Part shown: positions 16,138 through 25,386 of the stretch, in pieces
Numbering within the stretch: the first letter of the stretch is position 1
Layout of the letters: every line of letters starts with the position of its first letter
From: [Clostridium] aminophilum DSM 10710
Lineage (GTDB): Bacteria > Bacillota > Clostridia > Lachnospirales > Lachnospiraceae
Assembly (NCBI RefSeq): GCF_000711825.1
Contig: NZ_JONJ01000001.1
Location: forward strand, 310,001-374,000
DNA length: 64,000 nucleotides
Direction of reading: 5' to 3'
Program-made: the position numbers and the translations under genes
The notes under the pieces: generated by a model
Database searches by the model: none
The model's input: only the letters and a program-made list of their open reading frames with translations
What the model was told of the DNA's origin: nothing

Positions 16138-18171
16138 ATGATGACGAACAAGGAAATCAATGAATGCATGACGATCAAACTGGATCCGGTTCTTCCGGAG
16201 TATCCGAAGTTTGATCCGTCTCTCCGCCGTGCTCCGATGAGAGATCTGGAGCTCACCGATCACGAAATGAAGCTGGCTCTGAAGAACGCACTCCGCTACG
16301 TTCCGGAAGAACTTCACGAGCAGCTCGCTCCGGAGTTCATGGAAGAGCTTCTCACCAGAGGTCGTATCTACGGATACCGTTTCATGCCGAAGGAGAAGTT
16401 ATACGGAAAGCCGATCGATGAGTACAAAGGCAACTGCATTCAGGGTAAAGCATTCCAGGTTATGATCGAGAACAACCTGAATCCGGATGTCGCTCTTTAT
16501 CCGTACGAGCTCGTTACTTACGGCGAGACCGGTGCTGTATGCCAGAACTGGATGCAGTATCAGCTGATCAAGAAATATCTGGAAGTTCTGACCGATGAGC
16601 AGACACTCGTTGTTATGTCCGGTCATCCGCTCGGACTCTTCCATTCCCATAAGCAGGCTCCGCGTGTTATCATTACCAACGGCCTTCTCGTCGGTGAGGC
16701 AGACAACCTTCGCGACTGGACAAAGTTCACCGCAATGGGCTGCTCTTCCTACGGACAGATGACTGCAGGCGGCTGGATGTACATCGGACCGCAGGGTATC
16801 GTTCACGGTACCTTCAACACCATCCTGAACGCAGGACGTAAGTACCTCGGTGTTCCGGAGGACGGCGACCTTGCAGGCCACCTCTTCGTAACATCCGGTC
16901 TGGGCGGCATGTCCGGTGCACAGCCGAAGGCAATCGAGATCGCCCGCGGTGTCGGCATCGTTGCCGAGGTTGACTACTCCCGTATCGAGACAAGATACAC
17001 ACAGGGATGGGTTTCCAAGATCGCAGAGACTCCGAAGGAGGCATTCGAGATCGCTCACGAGTACATGGAGAAGAAAGAGCCGATGTCCATCGCATTCCAC
17101 GGCAACATCGTTGATCTCCTTCAGTACGCTGTAGATAACAACGAGAAGATCGAGCTTCTCTCCGACCAGACTTCCTGCCACGTTCCGTACGACGGCGGTT
17201 ACTGCCCGGCCGGCATCACCTTCGAAGAGAGAACCGAGCTGCTCGGCAACAACAGAGAGAAGTTCATCGAGCTGGTCAATGAGACACTGACCAAGCACTT
17301 CCACCTCATCCAGGAGCTGGTTAAGCGCGGCGCTTACTTCTTCGATTACGGCAACTCCTTCATGAAGGCAATCTATGATGCCGGAAACAAGGAGATCGCA
17401 AAGAACGGCCACGACACAACCGAAGGCTTCATCTTCCCGTCCTACGTTGAGGATATCATGGGACCGATGCTCTTCGACTACGGCTACGGCCCGTTCCGCT
17501 GGTGTTGCCTGTCCGGCAAGCATGAGGATCTTCTTGCTACCGACCACGCTGCAATGGAAATCATCGACCCGAACCGCAGATTCCAGGATCGCGACAACTG
17601 GGTATGGATCCGCGACGCTGACAAGAACAAGCTCGTTGTCGGAACACAGTGCCGTATCCTCTATCAGGATGCGCTCGGCAGACGCGATATCGCTCTGAAG
17701 TTCAATGAGATGGTACGTGAAGGAAAGATCGGACCTGTTATGCTTGGCCGTGACCACCACGATACAGGCGGTACCGATTCTCCGTACAGAGAGACATCCA
17801 ACATCTACGATGGTTCTCAGTTCACCGCAGATATGGCAACACAGTGCTTCGCAGGAAACTGCGCAAGAGGCATGAGCCTTGTCGCTCTCCACAACGGCGG
17901 CGGCGTAGGTATCGGCAAATCCATCAACGGCGGCTTCGGCCTTGTCCTTGACGGAAGCGAACTCACAGACCAGATCATCCGGGAGTCCGTTCCGTGGGAT
18001 ACCATGGTTGGTGTTTCCAGAAGAAACTGGGCGAGAAACGAGCATGCGGTTGAGACCGTTGCTTCCTACAACAAACAGTTCAAGGACAGCGATCACATCA
18101 CCGTACCGTTCATCGCCGATGACGATCTTGTTGAGAAGACATTTGCGGCAGCAAAGGCAAAGCACAAATAA
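16138..18171 (+). CDS. hutU: Urocanate hydratase
   Basis: 677 residues. It adds water to urocanate to give imidazolone propionate, the second Hut step, using tightly bound NAD+ as electrophile. The NAD-binding region (TSGLGGMSGAQPKAIEIARG, about 252-271) is clear. FRWCCLSGKHEDL (about 453-465) matches the family's catalytic Cys motif FRWxCxSG. LSDQTSCHVPYDGGYCPAG and the C-terminal GGGVGIGKSINGG are also family hallmarks. It starts at one of two tandem ATG codons behind AAAGGACAG. It is longer than the ~560 aa of the Pseudomonas enzyme, with extra N-terminal and internal segments as seen in anaerobe versions. It is divergent from the SARP-type regulator. Confidence 0.97.
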   Translation: MMTNKEINECMTIKLDPVLPEYPKFDPSLRRAPMRDLELTDHEMKLALKNALRYVPEELHEQLAPEFMEELLTRGRIYGYRFMPKEKLYGKPIDEYKGNCIQGKAFQVMIENNLNPDVALYPYELVTYGETGAVCQNWMQYQLIKKYLEVLTDEQTLVVMSGHPLGLFHSHKQAPRVIITNGLLVGEADNLRDWTKFTAMGCSSYGQMTAGGWMYIGPQGIVHGTFNTILNAGRKYLGVPEDGDLAGHLFVTSGLGGMSGAQPKAIEIARGVGIVAEVDYSRIETRYTQGWVSKIAETPKEAFEIAHEYMEKKEPMSIAFHGNIVDLLQYAVDNNEKIELLSDQTSCHVPYDGGYCPAGITFEERTELLGNNREKFIELVNETLTKHFHLIQELVKRGAYFFDYGNSFMKAIYDAGNKEIAKNGHDTTEGFIFPSYVEDIMGPMLFDYGYGPFRWCCLSGKHEDLLATDHAAMEIIDPNRRFQDRDNWVWIRDADKNKLVVGTQCRILYQDALGRRDIALKFNEMVREGKIGPVMLGRDHHDTGGTDSPYRETSNIYDGSQFTADMATQCFAGNCARGMSLVALHNGGGVGIGKSINGGFGLVLDGSELTDQIIRESVPWDTMVGVSRRNWARNEHAVETVASYNKQFKDSDHITVPFIADDDLVEKTFAAAKAKHK

Positions 18172-18192
18172 CCTTCTTACATCATAGCTGAT

Positions 18193-18233
18193 AAGGATGC
18201 AGACGAGCTGCCCGGCAGAACGTCTGCATCCTT
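18193..18233. terminator. Hairpin between hutU and hutI
   Basis: A perfect 13-bp stem (AAGGATGCAGACG / CGTCTGCATCCTT, 15-base loop) lies between the two genes, with no long T-tract after it. It may reduce read-through into hutI or protect the hutU message. It contains the GATGCAGA motif also seen in the hutU and hutH leaders. Confidence 0.6.
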
Positions 18234-18258
18234 TGAATCATAATAGAAAGGATTACCC

Positions 18259-19518
18259 ATGAGCAAACGCTATATCCGCCACGCAGCGGAACTGGTCACC
18301 TGCAAGGGCCGTACCGCAAAACGCGGCAAAGAAATGTCCGATATCGGCCTGATTCATGACGGAGCGGTCATCATCGAAGATGATAAGATCACCGCAGTCG
18401 GCACAACCGAAGAGCTGGACCGCATCGTCAAGGATTCTCCGGAATACGAAGTAATCGACGCAACCGGAAAGGCTGTCATGCCGGGTTTTGTCGATTCTCA
18501 CACTCATTTTCTCTTCGGCGGCTACCGCGCCGATGAATTCGGCTGGCGTCTCAAGGGCGACAGCTATATGTCCATCATGGAACGCGGCGGCGGCATCAAT
18601 GCCACCGTTGTGCCGACACGCAATGCTTCCGTCGATGATTTCGTTGCCCTCGGTCTGGAACGCATGAACCGCATGCTCGAGTTCGGCGTAACCACCGTTG
18701 AGGGAAAGAGCGGCTACGGCATGGATCACGACACCGAGATCCGCATGCTCGAAGCCTATAAGAAACTGAATGATTCCCACCCGGTTGATGTCGTTTCCAC
18801 CTTCCTCGGCCCGCACAGCGTGCTCCCGGAGTGGAAAGGCAAAGAGCGTGAATTCCTCGACTATATGCTGACGGAAGTCATGCCGGAAGTGAAAGAAAAA
18901 GGTCTTGCCGAATTCGCCGACATTTTCACCGAAAAAGGCGTTTTCGACGTTCCGGATTCCGAGTACTATCTCACGAAGGCCGCGGAAATGGGCTTCAAGC
19001 TGAAAGTTCACGCCGACGAGATCACGCCGGGCTTCGGCGCATCCGAGATGGCAGCCAGAGTCGGCGCCTTCTCCGCAGACCATCTTCTGAAGGCATCCGA
19101 TGAGGGTATTCGCATGATGGCGGAGGGAAGAACCATCTCCACCGTTCTCCCGCTCACCGCATTCTGCCTCCGTGAGCCGTACGCTCCGGCAAGAAAAATG
19201 ATCGATTCCGGCTGCGCGGTTGCCATGGCATCCGACCTCAACCCGGGAAGCTGCTTCAGCAACAGCATTCCGCTGATGATCGCCACCGGATGTATCTACA
19301 TGAATATGTCCATCGAGGAAGTAATTACCGCGATGACCATCAATGGCGCAGCTGCCGTTGACCGCGCGGACCGGATCGGAAGCATCGAGGAAGGAAAACA
19401 GGCTGATATTATCTTCCTGAAGTTCCCATCCATCCAGTATCTTCCGTACCACACCGGCGTAAACCTTGTGGAAACCGTTATCAAGAGCGGTAAAACCGTT
19501 TATCACAAAGAGTGGTAA
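18259..19518 (+). CDS. hutI: Imidazolonepropionase
   Basis: 419 residues of the amidohydrolase superfamily. It opens the imidazolone ring to give N-formiminoglutamate, the third Hut step. The metal site DSHTHFLFGG (His81, His83) follows the usual GFVDSHTH strand. LKVHADEITP supplies a further His, and VAMASDLNPGSC the final metal Asp with the substrate-binding loop. The ribosome site AAAGGA precedes the ATG. It is co-directional with hutU. The enzyme for the next step (formiminoglutamase or FtcD) is not found in this window. Confidence 0.97.
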   Translation: MSKRYIRHAAELVTCKGRTAKRGKEMSDIGLIHDGAVIIEDDKITAVGTTEELDRIVKDSPEYEVIDATGKAVMPGFVDSHTHFLFGGYRADEFGWRLKGDSYMSIMERGGGINATVVPTRNASVDDFVALGLERMNRMLEFGVTTVEGKSGYGMDHDTEIRMLEAYKKLNDSHPVDVVSTFLGPHSVLPEWKGKEREFLDYMLTEVMPEVKEKGLAEFADIFTEKGVFDVPDSEYYLTKAAEMGFKLKVHADEITPGFGASEMAARVGAFSADHLLKASDEGIRMMAEGRTISTVLPLTAFCLREPYAPARKMIDSGCAVAMASDLNPGSCFSNSIPLMIATGCIYMNMSIEEVITAMTINGAAAVDRADRIGSIEEGKQADIIFLKFPSIQYLPYHTGVNLVETVIKSGKTVYHKEW

Positions 19519-19562
19519 ACTTCATTGTCCAGTGAGTATTCCATACACCCCATTATGATCAG

Positions 19563-19593
19563 GCTCTTCCGGATTTTTCCGGAAGAGCTTTTT
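19563..19593 (+). terminator. Rho-independent terminator of hutUI
   Basis: The stem GCTCTTCCGG / CCGGAAGAGC with a six-base loop is followed directly by TTTTT, about 45 bases after the hutI stop codon. Confidence 0.9.
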
Positions 19594-19594
19594 C

Positions 19595-19760
19595 GATTCT
19601 GTTCTTTATTTTGGTTCTTTTCTTTATTTCGATTCTGTTCCTCCATTCTGTTCTCCATTTCGAATCTGTTCTTCGATTCTTATACTTCTTTTTCTGTTCT
19701 TCATTCTTACACTTCTTTTTCTGTTCTTCCCGATTCGTTTTGATTTCCTTTCGAAATGAA
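19595..19760. repeat. Pyrimidine-rich low-complexity tract
   Basis: Repeats of the types TTCTGTTCTT and TATACTTCTTTTTCTGTTCTT follow the hutI terminator. The plus strand is nearly all T and C. It resembles the purine tract at 2715-2920 in character but not in unit. No coding is supported. Confidence 0.6.
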
Positions 19761-19885
19761 ATTATTAATTTAGATTTTTTATTCTTTTTTTAGAGATTCC
19801 ACATACTCCTGTCACATCTCTCCTTTATACTTTAGATAGTTGTTCGAGAGGACAGCGACCAAATAAAAACTTTTTCATACTCATG

Positions 19886-19907
19886 CCGGGCAGTGAAAAC
19901 TGCCCGG
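19886..19907. other. Short hairpin in the gap between hutI and the TRAP genes
   Basis: CCGGGCAGT-GAAA-ACTGCCCGG is a perfect 9-bp stem with a stable GAAA loop. No gene is seen between 19595 and 20174, so it may belong to a small RNA or be a remnant of an element. Confidence 0.4.
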
Positions 19908-19972
19908 TCCCCCCAAAAATTAAATTGCTTACAAGTTAAAGGAACTACTCCTTTTTTACCTACCATTCCCCT

Positions 19973-20017
19973 AAAAAACAAGAAGCTCCCGGCGAAAGCC
20001 GGGGGCTTCTTGTTTTT
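19973..20017. terminator. Bidirectional terminator downstream of the TRAP operon
   Basis: The stem AACAAGAAGC-TCCCGGC, loop GAAA, GCCGGGG-GCTTCTTGTT is flanked by AAAA on the left and TTTTT on the right, so it can stop transcription from either side. It lies about 160 bases after the stop of the TRAP fusion gene. Confidence 0.8.
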
Positions 20018-20108
20018 CATTTTTTATGTTTCACATTTCTGACCACGGTAGCATCCTCGCCGGTGAGACATGACTGCCTCAAAACAATTATGCCGACATG
20101 CGCCGCTG

Positions 20109-20167
20109 GTCCCCGTAAGGTGACATCTTTCGCTTCAGCGGCTATGCATCCCCGCGAAGCTCTTCAT
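20109..20167. repeat. Dispersed intergenic repeat, copy 2
   Basis: CCCCGTAAGGTGACAT, then CTTCAGCGGCTATGCATCC and CGCGAAGCTCTTC. The order matches the copies near 3784 and 37651. It ends just before the stop codon of the TRAP fusion gene on the minus strand. Confidence 0.55.
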
Positions 20168-20174
20168 TTTCCCA

Positions 20175-22595
20175 TTATTTCTTCAGAAATGCTTCCACAA
20201 ATTCTTTTGCATCCGCACTGCTCATGCCCTTCTGGGAAACCAGACGGTCCTCATACCAGGTATACGCCGGTTCCGATGCCTTCCGGAAGGAATCACTGTC
20301 CATCTCCTCGTGGCGGGTGATCTCCATCGCACCGGTCGTCTCCCATTTGTCCACAAGTTCCTCGATCTGAAGGCGGTTGATCTCCTTCTGATACTCTACC
20401 GCTTTCCTCGCATTCTCGTCGATGACCTTCTTCTGTTCATCCGTGAACTGATCATACGCCTTTTGGTTGATGCAGAGGAAAATGCAGTCGTAATACGCAT
20501 TCCAACAGGACATATACTTCTGCACATCCTGTACCGACGCGGAATCAATGGACGGCTCCGGATTCTCCTGTCCGTCGATGGTTCCCTGCTGTAGCGCCGT
20601 GTAGGTCTCCGCCCAGTTCATTGCGGACGCGTCGCAGCCCCACAGGCTGTAGACGTGAGAGCACAGATCATTGGAGCAGATGCGGAGCTTGATGTCTTCC
20701 AGATCCGCAACCGACCGGATCGGATGCTTGGAGTTCGTGATCTGGCGGAAACCGTTGTCTCCGATTCCTTCGCAGACCAGACCGTACTCGGCGAGAACAT
20801 TTTTCAGCTCTTCCCCGCCCTTTCCGGCAAATGTCCGGTCAATATCGCTGTAATCGTCGAAGATATACGGAAGCGACACCACATTAAATCTCGGATCAAA
20901 GTTTGCATAGATCAGGTTGGAATGGAAGGATACCTGAATCGTGTCGCCGTCCATAAGCGCCTGAATTCCGGCAACCTGATCGCCGTTGGTGAGCTGCTCG
21001 CCCGGATAGACATCCACTTTCACCATGCCGCCGGTGGATTTCTGCATGAGCGCGTTGAAATAGTAGCCCGCCTGTGCCCAGGTGCAGGCTTCGCCCGGAG
21101 AACAGTCAAAGTTCCAGGTCACATCCGGCCACGGGTCCGATCCCGTGTAGACGGCGGCATTTTCCTCCGCACTGTGATGCTCGGAATCCCGCCAGTCGTG
21201 AAGCGATCCGTCCAACGACGTCGCCTTGCTCTTCGGCGCGCTCTTTCCGGCCGCTTCTGCCACAAGAACCGTGCTCACCTGAGGAATATAAGTCACAACT
21301 GCCAGTACGCAGAGCGTCGCCGCGATCATCGGCGCAACCGCTCTTGAGATCATCGGAAGAGTCACACGGACAAGTTCTTTCGCCTCGCCCTTCAGTTTCT
21401 CTGCCGCATCCTCGATGCGAACGCCCATGGCCACGAAGAGATTGACGCCGACCGGCGGGGTAACCTGTCCGATCGCGAGGTTTACCGTCGCCACAACGCC
21501 GAACGCGATCAGGCTGTAATTCAGATTCTCTGCCACCGGTGCCATGATCGGAATGAAGATGTACATGGCGGAGTTGGCATCGATGAAGCATCCGGCGATC
21601 AGGAAGAGAATGTTGACAATGATCAGGAATACCACCTGATTCTCACCGATTCCGGCAAGAAGCATCTGCGCGCCGCGGGAGATACCAAACAGCGTGCAGC
21701 AATAGGAGAACAGGGACGCCGACGCGACAACCAGCATGATGTTTCCGGTGGTCTTACAGGACTCCACAAGAATCTCCCACATATCCTTCAGTGTCACATC
21801 ACGGTAGACAAACACTGCGACAAACGCGCCGTAGACAACCGATACCGCCGCGGCCTCCGTCGGAGTAAAGACGGATCCGTAAATGCCGCCGAGAATGATC
21901 ACCGGCATCAGAAGTCCCCAGAACGCATCCTTGAAACTCGTCCAGCGCTCTTTCGCCGAGCGCTTCGGATGAACCGGCTGAATATTTCTCTTTCGCGCCT
22001 CCAGCACGACAACCATGCACAGCGCGGCACCCATCATGATTCCCGGGATAATGCCGGCCATGAACATATCGCCGACGCTGACACCGACGATGGACGCGTA
22101 CACCACGAACGCGATAGACGGCGGAATGACAATCGCAATAGCGCTGGCCGCCGCCATGAGCGCTTCGGAAAATGCCGGTGTAAAGCCGGAGGCGATCATC
22201 GCAGGGATCAGAACCGATCCGAGCGCCGCAACCGTCGCCGGGCCGGAACCGGAGATCGCGCCGAAAAAGCAGGCAACGATGACGCAGACGATCGCCATGC
22301 CGCCTCTCGTATGGCCGACGAGATCATCGATAAATCGGACCAGTCTCGTGGAAATTCCGGCCTTCGCCATGATATTTCCCGACAGGATAAAAAACGGAAT
22401 CGCCAGAAGAAGGAACTTCGCGGTTCCCGTGTAGGTATTGGTCGCAATCATGCTGAGCGTCAGCGTGGAGAACTGCGGCACGAAATTCGACGCGTAAAAA
22501 ATCGCCAGCGCGCTGCTCGCGCCGAGGCAGATCGCGATCGGAAGTCCAAGGATCAGAAATACAAAAAAGGAAAGGAACAATACTGCTGTGATCAT
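20175..22595 (-). CDS. TRAP transporter large permease (DctM) fused to solute-binding protein (DctP)
   Basis: 806 residues, nearly twice a normal DctM. Residues 1-440 are a complete DctM permease (FLLLAIPFFILSGNIMAKAG, GAISGSGPATVAALGS, GQVTPPVGVNLFVAMG). A charged linker at about 445-490 leads into a full DctP-type binding domain (490-806), with FNALMQKSTGGMVKVDVYPG, LEDIKLRIC (the Arg expected to bind a carboxylate) and QGTIDGQENP. The last DctM helix (VLAVVTYIPQVSTVLVAEAA) probably acts as the anchor that places the binding domain outside the cell. The system should import an organic acid or similar solute with Na+. The start overlaps the dctQ stop (ATGA). No break or frameshift is seen, so this is a true fusion in the sequence as given. 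Confidence 0.93.
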   Translation of the reverse strand: MITAVLFLSFFVFLILGLPIAICLGASSALAIFYASNFVPQFSTLTLSMIATNTYTGTAKFLLLAIPFFILSGNIMAKAGISTRLVRFIDDLVGHTRGGMAIVCVIVACFFGAISGSGPATVAALGSVLIPAMIASGFTPAFSEALMAAASAIAIVIPPSIAFVVYASIVGVSVGDMFMAGIIPGIMMGAALCMVVVLEARKRNIQPVHPKRSAKERWTSFKDAFWGLLMPVIILGGIYGSVFTPTEAAAVSVVYGAFVAVFVYRDVTLKDMWEILVESCKTTGNIMLVVASASLFSYCCTLFGISRGAQMLLAGIGENQVVFLIIVNILFLIAGCFIDANSAMYIFIPIMAPVAENLNYSLIAFGVVATVNLAIGQVTPPVGVNLFVAMGVRIEDAAEKLKGEAKELVRVTLPMISRAVAPMIAATLCVLAVVTYIPQVSTVLVAEAAGKSAPKSKATSLDGSLHDWRDSEHHSAEENAAVYTGSDPWPDVTWNFDCSPGEACTWAQAGYYFNALMQKSTGGMVKVDVYPGEQLTNGDQVAGIQALMDGDTIQVSFHSNLIYANFDPRFNVVSLPYIFDDYSDIDRTFAGKGGEELKNVLAEYGLVCEGIGDNGFRQITNSKHPIRSVADLEDIKLRICSNDLCSHVYSLWGCDASAMNWAETYTALQQGTIDGQENPEPSIDSASVQDVQKYMSCWNAYYDCIFLCINQKAYDQFTDEQKKVIDENARKAVEYQKEINRLQIEELVDKWETTGAMEITRHEEMDSDSFRKASEPAYTWYEDRLVSQKGMSSADAKEFVEAFLKK

Positions 22596-23191
22596 GACTT
22601 GTCCTCCTTTTCTGCTGTGAATTCTTTCTCAGATTTCTCCGCTGTTTTTTTCATCGAATCCTGCGGCACGGTTTCCGCAGGATTCATCGGTTCGCTGCCC
22701 GGACAGGGATTTGTTCCCGCTTCCGGCTGCGCCTGAAAATCAATGCAGTTTTCAATAAAGTGAAGCATCAGGGAAATGCCGCCGATCGCAATAAATCCCC
22801 AGAAAACCGACTTCGCGATATGAAGAATCGGCGTATAGGTCGAATCCGCCGCCATTCGGCCGAAACCTTCCACGGTCAGAAGCGCGGAATAAGCGACACA
22901 GCACGCCGTGCGGATCAGGTTCAGGACTTTCTTCCCATGCCGGTCCAGCGCATCCGGAAGAATGGTGAGCGACACCAGTTCCCCCGATCTCGCCGCGACA
23001 CCGGCCGCAAGCATGGAGATCAGAACAAAGACCGCGACGGTCAGTTCTTCCGTAAATCCCAACGAGTGCTGGAAGACTTTACGCATAATGACATTGCCGA
23101 AGGTCAGGACAAGCACCAGCAGAAGACTGACTGCCAGCACAAAATGTTCTACGGCCGTTACGGCGTTCATGATTTTTTTGTACGTTCTCAT
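22592..23191 (-). CDS. TRAP transporter small permease (DctQ)
   Basis: 199 residues with four membrane helices (AVEHFVLAVSLLLVLVLTFG, LTVAVFVLISMLAAGVAAR, IRTACCVAYSALLTV, VFWGFIAIGGISLMLHF) and the family signature around NVIMRKVFQHSLGFTEEL. A charged tail of about 40 residues follows the last helix. It works with the fused large permease/binding protein, whose start codon overlaps its stop codon by four bases. GGGGGA stands before the ATG. This is the first gene of a two-gene operon, so the whole tripartite transporter is encoded by two polypeptides. Confidence 0.93.
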   Translation of the reverse strand: MRTYKKIMNAVTAVEHFVLAVSLLLVLVLTFGNVIMRKVFQHSLGFTEELTVAVFVLISMLAAGVAARSGELVSLTILPDALDRHGKKVLNLIRTACCVAYSALLTVEGFGRMAADSTYTPILHIAKSVFWGFIAIGGISLMLHFIENCIDFQAQPEAGTNPCPGSEPMNPAETVPQDSMKKTAEKSEKEFTAEKEDKS

Positions 23192-23337
23192 TTTGTCCCC
23201 CTGTTATGTATTTTTTTCGCCGATTCTTTCCCATCCCTCCTGAGAAGGAGCCAGCGTCATATGCAATTTAGTTTAACAGGAAGATGAGTCACTTTCAATA
23301 TTGTGCAGGTGAAATAATGTCATCAGAAGAAATTTCC

Positions 23338-23847
23338 CTAATCTCTGTTCCGAGTGACCGCAGCACCAACAATCGCTGCGATAAAGGCCAAAGGCGCTAT
23401 CCTGACAAATAAGAATTCAAATGCATGCATTGCAACACCAACAACAGCCGTTTCCGGATCACTGTAATCCCAATTCAAATATGGACTTCCTGCCACACAA
23501 ATCATCACGAATATCAAGACGATTAAAACCCCTATCATAATAAACATCCAATGTAAAATTATTCGTCTTGTTCTCTTCTGATTTGCAAGCTGTAAATTAA
23601 TGACTTCGAGTTTTTCTGCGATTGACTTTAAGTCATTCGATTCGCTGTTTTCTACTGTATCCCCCAGCAAAACACTGACAGGTGTTTCCAGAACCTCCGA
23701 TACAGAAATCAGCATTTCTGAGTCCGGGACGGATAGTCCGCGTTCCCATTTGGAAACCGTCTGTCGTACTACGTTCAGTTTGACTGCAAGTTCTTCTTGT
23801 GACAACCCCTTTGATTTTCTGATTCTTTTGAGATTTTCGTTAAGCAT
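23338..23847 (-). CDS. XRE family regulator with membrane segments
   Basis: 169 residues from the ATG behind GAAGGAGG. The N-terminal helix-turn-helix is typical of XRE/Cro-type proteins (GLSQEELAVKLNVVRQTVSK, WERGLSVPDSEML). After a short linker there are two hydrophobic segments (WMFIMIGVLIVLIFVMICVA and FLFVRIAPLAFIAAIVGAAV), so the DNA-binding head may be tethered to the membrane. It lies just upstream of the TRAP operon on the same strand and is divergent from fucO. It may control either of them, or only itself. Confidence 0.88.
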   Translation of the reverse strand: MLNENLKRIRKSKGLSQEELAVKLNVVRQTVSKWERGLSVPDSEMLISVSEVLETPVSVLLGDTVENSESNDLKSIAEKLEVINLQLANQKRTRRIILHWMFIMIGVLIVLIFVMICVAGSPYLNWDYSDPETAVVGVAMHAFEFLFVRIAPLAFIAAIVGAAVTRNRD

Positions 23848-24112
23848 AATCACTGCCTCCTTCTTGCTGTCCAATTCTATATTCAAAAGAGCGGTTACCG
23901 CAAGCAACGCAAATTAACATCCGCTTATTTGCGGGCTATATTCAGAGAAATCCGGAAAATTATCCTTCCGCTCTTTACGCCACGGACATTATATCCGTCA
24001 ATCGGCGGACAGACAAACAGACATTTGATATCCATGTGTGTTATCATGAAGAAGGAACTGAAATACTTTTGTAGTTGGAGGTTTTAATCGTGTAAGAGGA
24101 GGTATTAACAGC

Positions 24113-25264
24113 ATGGCAAACAGAATATCGTTGAACGGAACTTCTTATCATGGCGCCGGAGCGATTGCGGAGATCGTAAATGAAATCCGGAGTAACGGCT
24201 TCAAAAAAGCCTTTGTGGCGTCGGATCCGGATCTTGTGAAATTCGGGGTTACCGGTAAAGTAACCGCTCTCCTGGATGAAGCAAAGATTCCCTATGAGAT
24301 CTACTCTGACATTAAGCCGAACCCGACCATCGAAAATGTAACAAACGGAGTCGCTGCATTTAAAGCCTCCGGAGCGGATTGCATTGTTGCGATCGGCGGC
24401 GGTTCTTCCATGGATACGTCCAAAGCGATCGGTATTATCATCACCAATCCGGAATTCGAAGATGTCCGTTCTCTGGAAGGCGTTGCACCGACGAAGAATC
24501 CGTGCATTCCGATTATCGCCGTTCCGACAACAGCCGGTACCGCAGCAGAGGTTACCATCAACTATGTCATCACCGATGTTGAAAAGGAAAGAAAGTTTGT
24601 CTGTGTTGATCCCCATGACATGCCGATTGTCGCTGTCGTCGATCCGGAAATGATGGCTTCCATGCCGAAAGGCCTTACCGCCGCAACCGGTATGGATGCC
24701 TTAACCCATGCCATCGAAGGATATACGACAAGAGCCGCCTGGGAAATGACCGATATGTTCCATCTGGAAGCAATCCGGCTGATTTCCAGAAATCTGCGCG
24801 GAGCGGTGGAAAACACGAAGGAAGGCCGCGAGGGAATGGCTCTGGGACAGTATATTGCCGGAATGGGCTTCTCCAATGTAGGTCTCGGCATCGATCATGC
24901 CATGGCTCATACCTTATCCGCACATTATGATACTCCTCATGGTGTTGCCTGCGCCATGTTCCTTCCGATTTCCATGGAATTCAACCGTGAGTATACCGGT
25001 GAAAGGCTGAAAGAAGTGGCTCGCGCAATGGGCGTCGAAGGCGTGGACAATATGACGCAGGACGAATACCGCGATGCTGCCATCGCAGCGGTGAAAAAGC
25101 TGTCCGCTGACGTTGGCATTCCGACAACCCTGGACAAGATCAAAGAAGAAGATCTGGATACGCTTGCAACGGATGCCTTGAATGACGCCTGCTATCCGGG
25201 CAATCCCCGTGAAGCAACCAAAGAGCAGGTCATTGAGATGTTCCGCATGATCATGGCAAAATAA
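24113..25264 (+). CDS. fucO: Iron-containing alcohol dehydrogenase, lactaldehyde reductase
   Basis: 383 residues, very similar over its whole length to E. coli FucO: it begins MANRISLNGT and carries PTTAGTAAEVTINYVITD and FVCVDPHDMP almost unchanged. The iron ligands expected by alignment are Asp195, His199, His262 and His276 (MDALTHAIEGY, GIDHAMAH, YDTPHG). NAD is bound through GGGSSMDTSKA. It should reduce lactaldehyde to 1,2-propanediol with NADH, or the reverse, as at the end of fucose or rhamnose breakdown. No other fucose gene is present here, so the actual substrate could be another short-chain aldehyde. GAGGAGG precedes the start. Confidence 0.93.
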   Translation: MANRISLNGTSYHGAGAIAEIVNEIRSNGFKKAFVASDPDLVKFGVTGKVTALLDEAKIPYEIYSDIKPNPTIENVTNGVAAFKASGADCIVAIGGGSSMDTSKAIGIIITNPEFEDVRSLEGVAPTKNPCIPIIAVPTTAGTAAEVTINYVITDVEKERKFVCVDPHDMPIVAVVDPEMMASMPKGLTAATGMDALTHAIEGYTTRAAWEMTDMFHLEAIRLISRNLRGAVENTKEGREGMALGQYIAGMGFSNVGLGIDHAMAHTLSAHYDTPHGVACAMFLPISMEFNREYTGERLKEVARAMGVEGVDNMTQDEYRDAAIAAVKKLSADVGIPTTLDKIKEEDLDTLATDALNDACYPGNPREATKEQVIEMFRMIMAK

Positions 25265-25280
25265 CAGAAATTTGAAAGAA

Positions 25281-25315
25281 GGAGAGCCTCGATTTCGAGA
25301 CTCTCCCCCCTTTTT
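25281..25315 (+). terminator. Rho-independent terminator of fucO
   Basis: The stem GGAGAGCCTCGA / TCGAGACTCTCC, with one mismatch, is followed by CCCC and TTTTT, about 17 bases after the stop codon. Confidence 0.85.
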
Positions 25316-25386
25316 GAGAATGTCCTGTTTCTTCCGGAGATCGAGATTATGCTTATCCGGAAGGAAGGCGCGTAATCGTCAGGACC

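Noticed and set aside
16399-18165. A 588-codon open frame antisense to hutU
   Set aside because: It mirrors the codon phase of hutU, has Val/Leu/Asp-biased composition with no recognisable domain and no ribosome site. The sense frame is an unmistakable urocanase.
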